Assembly: GCA_027533105.1 (NCBI GenBank)
Contig: JAPZTW010000003.1
Span: 124,001-188,000, forward strand
DNA length: 64,000 bases
From: Sphingomonadaceae bacterium
Lineage (GTDB): Bacteria > Pseudomonadota > Alphaproteobacteria > Sphingomonadales > Sphingomonadaceae
Reading direction: 5' to 3'
A program made the position numbers and the translations under genes. The notes beneath the pieces are model-generated. The model ran no database searches. It was given only the letters and a program-made list of their open reading frames with translations, and was not told the DNA's origin. Position 1 is the stretch's first letter; each line of letters opens with the position of its first letter. Positions 59,149 through 64,000 of this stretch are shown in pieces.

Positions 59149-59655
59149 TCACCTGACGGCGCGCTTACGGATGCGGGCGCGGCGGGTCAAGCGGGCCTTG
59201 AGCTGGCGCAGCGAAAGACCGGTCAGCGGGTCGCGCCAGCCAGGAGCGAGCGCGGCAGCGGGGCCAAGCACGAAGTCGCGGTTGCGGAAGGCCGCGTGGG
59301 GCACGGTGAGACCGGGTGAGGACCAGGCCCCGCCGCTCCACAATACGATATCCAGATCGAGCACCCGCGTGGCCCAGCGCTGCCCGCCCGGGCGGCGGCC
59401 GAACCGGCGCTCGATCCCCTTCAGGGTCGAGAGCAGGTCGTCGGGCAGGAGGTCGCTCGCCAACAGCACCGCGCCATTGGCATAGCGGCGCAGCGAGGGG
59501 CCGATGGGCGCGCTGCGGATCACGGGGGCGGCAGCCTCGACCTTCATCCCGGCCTGGGCCAGTGCATATAACGTCGCGGCCAGCACGGCTTCCGGCCGGC
59601 CGTGGCGGTGGTGGCGCTGATTGGAGCCGAGCGCGATCAGGTAGCGCTGGCGCAA
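59149..59655 (-). CDS. folK: 2-amino-4-hydroxy-6-hydroxymethyldihydropteridine diphosphokinase
   Basis: Folate-pathway HPPK of 168 residues, transferring diphosphate from ATP to the pterin. It starts RYLIALGSNQRH and carries the signature RWATRVLDLDIVLW and VPHAAFRNRDFVL. The start is TTG at 59655, 3 bases after the aguB stop. A basic tail (RLTRRARIRKRAVR) ends directly at tRNA-Lys, so the tRNA must be cut out of the folK transcript. Confidence 0.93.
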   Translation of the reverse strand: MRQRYLIALGSNQRHHRHGRPEAVLAATLYALAQAGMKVEAAAPVIRSAPIGPSLRRYANGAVLLASDLLPDDLLSTLKGIERRFGRRPGGQRWATRVLDLDIVLWSGGAWSSPGLTVPHAAFRNRDFVLGPAAALAPGWRDPLTGLSLRQLKARLTRRARIRKRAVR

Positions 59656-59658
59656 GGG

Positions 59659-60510
59659 TCAGATGTCCTGCGCGATCCGGCCGTAGAGCTGCGGACGGCG
59701 ATCGCGGAAGAAACCCATCCCCGCGCGGTGCGTGGCGGCGCGGGCCAGGTCCAGCCGGTGGACCAGGACGCCGGTTTCCCCAGCCCCGAACTCCTCGACC
59801 AGATCGCCCCATTCGTCGGCGATGAAGGAATGGCCGTAAAAGCGTTGACCATCCTCGGTCCCGATCCGGTTGGCGGCGATCACCGGCAGACAGTTCGATA
59901 CCGCATGGCCCTGCATCGCGCGGCGCCACATCCGGCTGGTATCAAGATCGGCATCGTAGGGTTCGGTGCCGATGGCAGTGGGGTAGAACAGCGCCTCGGC
60001 GCCCAGCAGGGCCATCACGCGGGCACATTCCGGATACCATTGGTCCCAGCAGATGCCGACGCCCAGCTTGTGACCGAAGGCGTTCCACACCTTGAAGCCA
60101 TCGTTGCCGGGGCGGAAATAGTACTTTTCCTCGTACCCCGGCCCATCGGGGATATGGCTCTTGCGATAGGTGCCCTGGATGTCTCCATCCGGATCGATCC
60201 AGGCGAGCGTATTGTAATAGTGGTGCCCGTCGCGCTCGAAGAAGCTGGTCGGGATCGCGACCTTCAGCTTCGCCGCCAGCGCGCGCATGGCGATCACCGA
60301 GGGGTGTTCGACCGTCGGGCGGGCCAGCGCGAACAGCGCCTCGTCCTCGACCTTGCAGAAATAGGGGCCGGAAAAGAGCTCGGGCGGCAGGATCACCTGC
60401 GCGCCCTGCCCGGCCGCCGCCTCGACCAGGGCGGTCACGGCGGCGATATTCTCGGCCTCGTCCGAGGAACCGAGCGGCAATTGCAGGGCGGCGACAGTCA
60501 ACGTGCTCAT
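59659..60510 (-). CDS. aguB: N-carbamoylputrescine amidase
   Basis: Nitrilase-superfamily enzyme that turns N-carbamoylputrescine into putrescine, the last step of the arginine/agmatine route. The triad is Glu in PPELFSGPYF, Lys in YRKSHIPDGPGYEEKYYF and Cys in GICWDQWYPE. Length (283) and the PGYEEKYYFRPG stretch match AguB closely. The agmatine deiminase partner (aguA) is not adjacent. Confidence 0.93.
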   Translation of the reverse strand: MSTLTVAALQLPLGSSDEAENIAAVTALVEAAAGQGAQVILPPELFSGPYFCKVEDEALFALARPTVEHPSVIAMRALAAKLKVAIPTSFFERDGHHYYNTLAWIDPDGDIQGTYRKSHIPDGPGYEEKYYFRPGNDGFKVWNAFGHKLGVGICWDQWYPECARVMALLGAEALFYPTAIGTEPYDADLDTSRMWRRAMQGHAVSNCLPVIAANRIGTEDGQRFYGHSFIADEWGDLVEEFGAGETGVLVHRLDLARAATHRAGMGFFRDRRPQLYGRIAQDI

Positions 60511-60526
60511 GCCGCCGCCCCTATCA

Positions 60527-61381
60527 TCACGGACGCTTGCGGAAAAGCAGCGTCATCCGGTCGGTCTCGCCAATGGCCTGGAGCCGGGCCTTGTCCTCGT
60601 CCTTGGCGCCGCGCAGCGAGGGCGGCAGGGTCCAGACGCCGCCTTCCCAGTTGGCCGGATCCTTGGGGTTGGCATTGGCCTCGCTCTTGCCGACGAAGGT
60701 AAAGCCGTTGAACTCCATGAAGCGGATCACGTCGGCCTCGCGCAGGTAACCCTTGCTGCCGTCGGTGTAGCTATAGGGGGCATCGGGCTTGGCGCGGTGC
60801 TGTTCGATCCCGATCATGCCATCGGGCTTGAGCAGATCGCGCATCGCCTTGATCTCGCTGTCGGCAATGTTCCAGCGCAGCAGGTTGTGCATCATCCGCA
60901 TCACCAGGATGCGGTCGAAGGTGCCCTTTTCCCCGGCCGGCACGGCATCGAGGGTATAGGCGCGGAACTTGTCGGCCGGAAGGCCCGAGGCGGCGGAGAC
61001 ATCGGCCGGATACTTGGCTGCGCCATCGCGAATGCCCCTCTGCGCGTTCTCGCTGAACGGACCGGCGGCGGGGTTGAAGTACAGGCCGACGAGCTGGCCC
61101 TTGCCGCCCAGATAGAGGCCGAGCAGGCGCGAATACCATTCGCCGCCGGGGGCATATTCACCGACCTTCATGTCCGGCGCGACCTGGAAGAAGGTCAGCG
61201 TTTCGGCCGGGCGGCGATACTGGTCGCGGGCCTTGTCCTTGTCGCGCTTCGGATCGGCAACGGCGGCGGCGATTTCCGCCTTCATCGCCTTGGTCTGGGC
61301 GGCAGTCGGGTTGGCCATGGCGGCGGCCGAAGGGACAGCCAGCGACAGGGCGGCAAGAAACAGGGGGGCAGCACGGCGCAT
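60527..61381 (-). CDS. exported class I SAM-dependent methyltransferase-like protein
   Basis: 284-residue protein with a clear signal peptide (MRRAAPLFLAALSLAVPSAAAMA). The mature part has a Rossmann methyltransferase plan: APGGEWYSRLLGLYL as the glycine loop, RILVMRMMHNLLRW, LKPDGMIGIEQHRA and a C-terminal strand. SAM is not expected in the periplasm, so activity is uncertain, although such exported proteins recur in proteobacteria. It lies 16 bases upstream of aguB. Confidence 0.82.
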   Translation of the reverse strand: MRRAAPLFLAALSLAVPSAAAMANPTAAQTKAMKAEIAAAVADPKRDKDKARDQYRRPAETLTFFQVAPDMKVGEYAPGGEWYSRLLGLYLGGKGQLVGLYFNPAAGPFSENAQRGIRDGAAKYPADVSAASGLPADKFRAYTLDAVPAGEKGTFDRILVMRMMHNLLRWNIADSEIKAMRDLLKPDGMIGIEQHRAKPDAPYSYTDGSKGYLREADVIRFMEFNGFTFVGKSEANANPKDPANWEGGVWTLPPSLRGAKDEDKARLQAIGETDRMTLLFRKRP

Positions 61382-61497
61382 CTTAAGGTTTCCTCTCCTG
61401 GGGGGATGATGGCACTGAAATTAGGGCTAAAGGGCCAGATGACAAGGCAGACCTTCAGACCTATTTGCACGACACAACCGAACAAGGACGGATCGAC

Positions 61498-62046
61498 ATG
61501 GCTGAAGCAATCTTCGCGGGCGGGTGTTTCTGGTGCACCGAGGCGGTGTTCCGCTCGATCGCCGGGGTCAGCGCGGTGGAAAGCGGCTATATCGGCGGGA
61601 CCGTGCCGCACCCGACCTACAAGCACGTCTGCACCGGCGAGACCGGCCATGCCGAGGCGATCCGCATCACTTTCGATCCGGCGGTGGTCTCCTTCGCCGA
61701 CCTGCTCGACATCCACATGGGCACCCACGATCCGACGCAATTGAACCGCCAGGGCAATGACATCGGCACCCAGTACCGGACCGCGCTGTTCCCGCTGGAC
61801 GAGGCCCAGCGCGCCGAGTGCGCGGCCGGGATCGCCCGCTGGAACGCCGCCCATCCCGGGCAGCAGGCCGTGACCACCATCGAAGGGTTTTCCGAAGGGG
61901 CTCAGGGGGCTGAATGGTATCCGGCCGAGGACTATCACCAGGAATACTGGCAGGGCGAAGGCCAGCGGAACCCCTATTGCCTGGCCGTGATCCCGCCCAA
62001 GCTGGCCAAGCTGCAAAAGGGCTTTGCGGAAAAGCTGAAGGGCTAG
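61498..62046 (+). CDS. msrA: peptide methionine sulfoxide reductase A
   Basis: Reduces methionine-S-sulfoxide in oxidised proteins; 182 residues. The catalytic motif is GGCFWCTEAVFR near residue 8. GYIGGTVPHPTYKHVCTGETGHAEAIRITFDP and YHQEYW are typical. The start at 61498 has AAGGA upstream. Its stop overlaps the convergent acylase gene within CTAG. Confidence 0.96.
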   Translation: MAEAIFAGGCFWCTEAVFRSIAGVSAVESGYIGGTVPHPTYKHVCTGETGHAEAIRITFDPAVVSFADLLDIHMGTHDPTQLNRQGNDIGTQYRTALFPLDEAQRAECAAGIARWNAAHPGQQAVTTIEGFSEGAQGAEWYPAEDYHQEYWQGEGQRNPYCLAVIPPKLAKLQKGFAEKLKG

Positions 62047-64000
62047 TTCCCGCGCACGGTCTTGCTGGACCTGACCTTCCCGGCCAGGTCCTCCGGATAG
62101 AAATAGACCGGGCGCAGATTGCCCGCAGCATAGCGGCCGATCTGGTCGTTGAAGTGGGCCGAGGCCGGATCGCCGCTCTGCCCGCCGACCATGACCGCGC
62201 GCGCCGTTACCCGCGGGCCGAATTCCACCACGGCGACGAAGCTGTTGCCGTGAAAGCCGTAATAGCGCTTTGTCCCCGGTTGCCGCTCCGCCCGGAATGA
62301 AGCCAGTGCGCCCCAGTTGGCCGAGGCAAAGGGAATGGCCGTGCTGGGTTTCGCATCGTCGTATCGCTGAACCACCGCGCCGTCGTTGCGCTGGTAGCGG
62401 TTGATTTCGCCCCAGGGCACCCGCCACGAACCGAAATCGGCCTTGAGCCGCGCCAGGGCTTCGTCCAGCGCGGCCAGCAGCTCGGCATCGCTGGCGCGGG
62501 TGGCAAGCCAGTCCTCCACCTCGATCCGCTCGGCATTGGCGGCAGCCGCGCTGCGCGCCCACAGCGCATCGCCCCAGAACACCGCCAGGCTGGTCTCGAC
62601 CGAATCCAGCCCGGCGCGGTTATCCCACCGGGCGAGCAGGGCCACCGCTTCGGCGCGATCGGGTGAGGGTGCGCGCTCATGCGCCTTGACCAGTTTGGGG
62701 ATCAGCTGGGCAAAACTGGGCAGCCAGGGATCATGGGCCGCAGCCGTCAGGCTATCGAGCGTGAAGCGCCGGGTCTGCGAGAGCACCCGGATCGCGTGGC
62801 TGGTGCGCGGTTCTTCTCCGAAGGTATCCAGGTAGCGCGGATAGGCCTCCCGCTTCGGACTATCCGCCCCGGCCGCCCACCACGGCCCATCGTTCACGTT
62901 CATCGCCCAGCCGTTGGCCGGGTTGACCACTTCGGGCAGTTCATCCAGCCGGTGCAGCCCCTGCCAGGCCGTGGCGGGGTCGTTGCCATCGACCGGACGG
63001 GTATAGTCAAAGCGATCATCCCGGCGCGGCATGAATTGCGGCATGAACAGCGCCACTTCACCCTTGTTGCTGGCAAACAGGGTATTGTTGCTCGAATTGG
63101 CCTTGCGCTCTGCCACCCGGCGGAAACCCGCCAGGTCGCGCACCTTGGTGCGCAGGAAGCTCTGCTCCAGCGCCGCGACCGGGCGATGCATCAGGGCCAT
63201 CGCGATCCACTTGTCGCCCTCGCTGCGCACGATCGGGCCGTGATGCGTGGCATAGGTGGTGAAGGTGTGCTGCCCCCGGGTGCCGTCGGCATTGCGATAG
63301 GCCAGCGTGATCGGCTTTACCGCGACCGGCCGCCGCTGCTGGCCGAAGCGATAGGTCAAGCTGCCATCGCGCTGGCGATCCACCACCAGCGCAAACTCAT
63401 CGACATTGTCGACCCCGCTCGACGTGTGCATCCACCCGGCGTGCTGGTTGAACCCCTGATAGATGAAGAACTGCCCCCAGGTGGCCGCGCCATAGGCGTT
63501 GAGCCCCTGACCGCTGGTGACCTGCTGTTCGGAGCGGAAGAAGAAGCTGGTGTGCGGATTGATCAGCAACAGCGGATGGCCGCTGGCGCTGTGCGACGGG
63601 GCGATGACAAAGCCGTTCGAACCCAGCGGCTCCTCCTGCACCAGCCCGCGTTCCCGGGCCGTGCGTGCCACCGGTTGCCCGCTATAGAAGGCTTGCAGCT
63701 GGCTGAGTGAAACCCGCTCGATATCGCCGCCGATCGAACCTTCGGAAAAGGACAGCGCCATCCACGGTTCGAACCGGGTGATGACCTTGGGCTTCACCGC
63801 CGGATGATCGGCCAGGTACTGGTTCAGCCCGGCCGCCCAGGCATCCATCAGCTGTTTCAGCCAGGCTGGGCTGCGCCGGTATTCCGCCTTGAGCGCGGCG
63901 GGATCGATCCACAGCCGCTGGCGCAGGTCCTGCCAGATCAGCGCCTCGCCCTCGGCCTCGGCGCGGCGGCCGAGGCTGGTGAGGTAATTCATCTCGATCC
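62043..64000 (-). CDS. penicillin acylase family protein, N-terminus outside the window
   Basis: Ntn-hydrolase precursor; 651 residues are visible and the frame continues past the window edge (the ATG at 63992 is internal). The pro-segment (AWLKQLMDAWAAGLNQYL) precedes the self-cleavage site LGSNGFVIAPSHSASGHPLL, whose Ser becomes the N-terminal nucleophile. HTSFFFRSEQQ and WMHTSSGVDNVDEF continue the beta chain. It may act on acyl-homoserine lactones or other amides; specificity cannot be read. Confidence 0.9.
   Translation of the reverse strand, partial: IEMNYLTSLGRRAEAEGEALIWQDLRQRLWIDPAALKAEYRRSPAWLKQLMDAWAAGLNQYLADHPAVKPKVITRFEPWMALSFSEGSIGGDIERVSLSQLQAFYSGQPVARTARERGLVQEEPLGSNGFVIAPSHSASGHPLLLINPHTSFFFRSEQQVTSGQGLNAYGAATWGQFFIYQGFNQHAGWMHTSSGVDNVDEFALVVDRQRDGSLTYRFGQQRRPVAVKPITLAYRNADGTRGQHTFTTYATHHGPIVRSEGDKWIAMALMHRPVAALEQSFLRTKVRDLAGFRRVAERKANSSNNTLFASNKGEVALFMPQFMPRRDDRFDYTRPVDGNDPATAWQGLHRLDELPEVVNPANGWAMNVNDGPWWAAGADSPKREAYPRYLDTFGEEPRTSHAIRVLSQTRRFTLDSLTAAAHDPWLPSFAQLIPKLVKAHERAPSPDRAEAVALLARWDNRAGLDSVETSLAVFWGDALWARSAAAANAERIEVEDWLATRASDAELLAALDEALARLKADFGSWRVPWGEINRYQRNDGAVVQRYDDAKPSTAIPFASANWGALASFRAERQPGTKRYYGFHGNSFVAVVEFGPRVTARAVMVGGQSGDPASAHFNDQIGRYAAGNLRPVYFYPEDLAGKVRSSKTVRGN

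Noticed and set aside
63990..63992. ATG near the right edge as the start of the acylase gene
   Set aside because: The frame stays open to the edge and precursor sequence typical of the family should lie further upstream; no signal peptide follows this ATG.

Overview
The window reads as a contiguous piece of a GC-rich alphaproteobacterial chromosome, most likely from the Sphingomonadales (Novosphingobium, Sphingobium or Erythrobacter type). This is an inference from several signs: a complete Entner-Doudoroff cluster, a large TonB-dependent receptor beside a TetR regulator, NDUFA12 and DUF2155 genes next to aat, and secB divergent from a Tim44/mltA/smr group. There is no rRNA, CRISPR array, insertion sequence or prophage. 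Coding density is very high and no gap between genes exceeds about 300 bases; the longest (2073-2364) holds a repeat pair and a terminator.

Layout. 1-7.4 kb: katG (cut by the edge), a nitronate monooxygenase-like enzyme, the nitrogen module glnK-amt with a sigma-54 promoter, an EEP-fold phosphatase/nuclease, and prfC. 7-10 kb: a TetR regulator divergent from a TonB-dependent receptor across a 22-bp palindrome. 10-17 kb: envelope genes smr-mltA-Tim44 facing secB-murJ-trpS, then a DUF4136 lipoprotein. 16.6-21 kb: dut, coaBC, two small membrane proteins and rimO. 21-31 kb: an autotransporter serine protease divergent from a serine hydrolase, corA, a Baeyer-Villiger-type monooxygenase, a MoCF-domain protein, a small lipoprotein and a cupin. 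30.6-35.6 kb: rplKA and nusG-secE, normally one operon, split by an opposite-strand aspartic protease gene, with a membrane protein between secE and tRNA-Trp. 35.6-38.4 kb: aat, DUF2155, NDUFA12, DUF192 and recX. 38.5-45 kb: a fatty acyl-AMP ligase, a diguanylate cyclase, a 2OG-Fe(II) oxygenase and a compact telA/xpaC-like/PHA-region operon. 45-59 kb: acs, a TonB-like protein, a GH36 alpha-galactosidase and an antiporter, then the overlapping chain zwf-edd-glk-eda-PEPC-like. 59-64 kb: tRNA-Lys abutting folK, aguB, a periplasmic methyltransferase, msrA and an N-terminally cut penicillin-acylase-family gene.

How the genes work together. The sugar locus would release galactose from alpha-galactosides (GH36), phosphorylate glucose (glk), oxidise it (zwf) and split it through edd/eda to pyruvate. 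acs feeds acetate into acetyl-CoA. The PEPC-like protein sits where an anaplerotic step would belong, but it has lost several residues regarded as catalytic in PEPC. Other notable points are a REP-like repeat read in frame inside smr, a 196-nt convergent overlap of aat with the DUF2155 gene, an extra linker of about 115 residues in CoaBC, and a repeated 4-nt tail-to-tail overlap of convergent genes. Family assignments come from motifs read by eye and from memory of the families; no database search was run.
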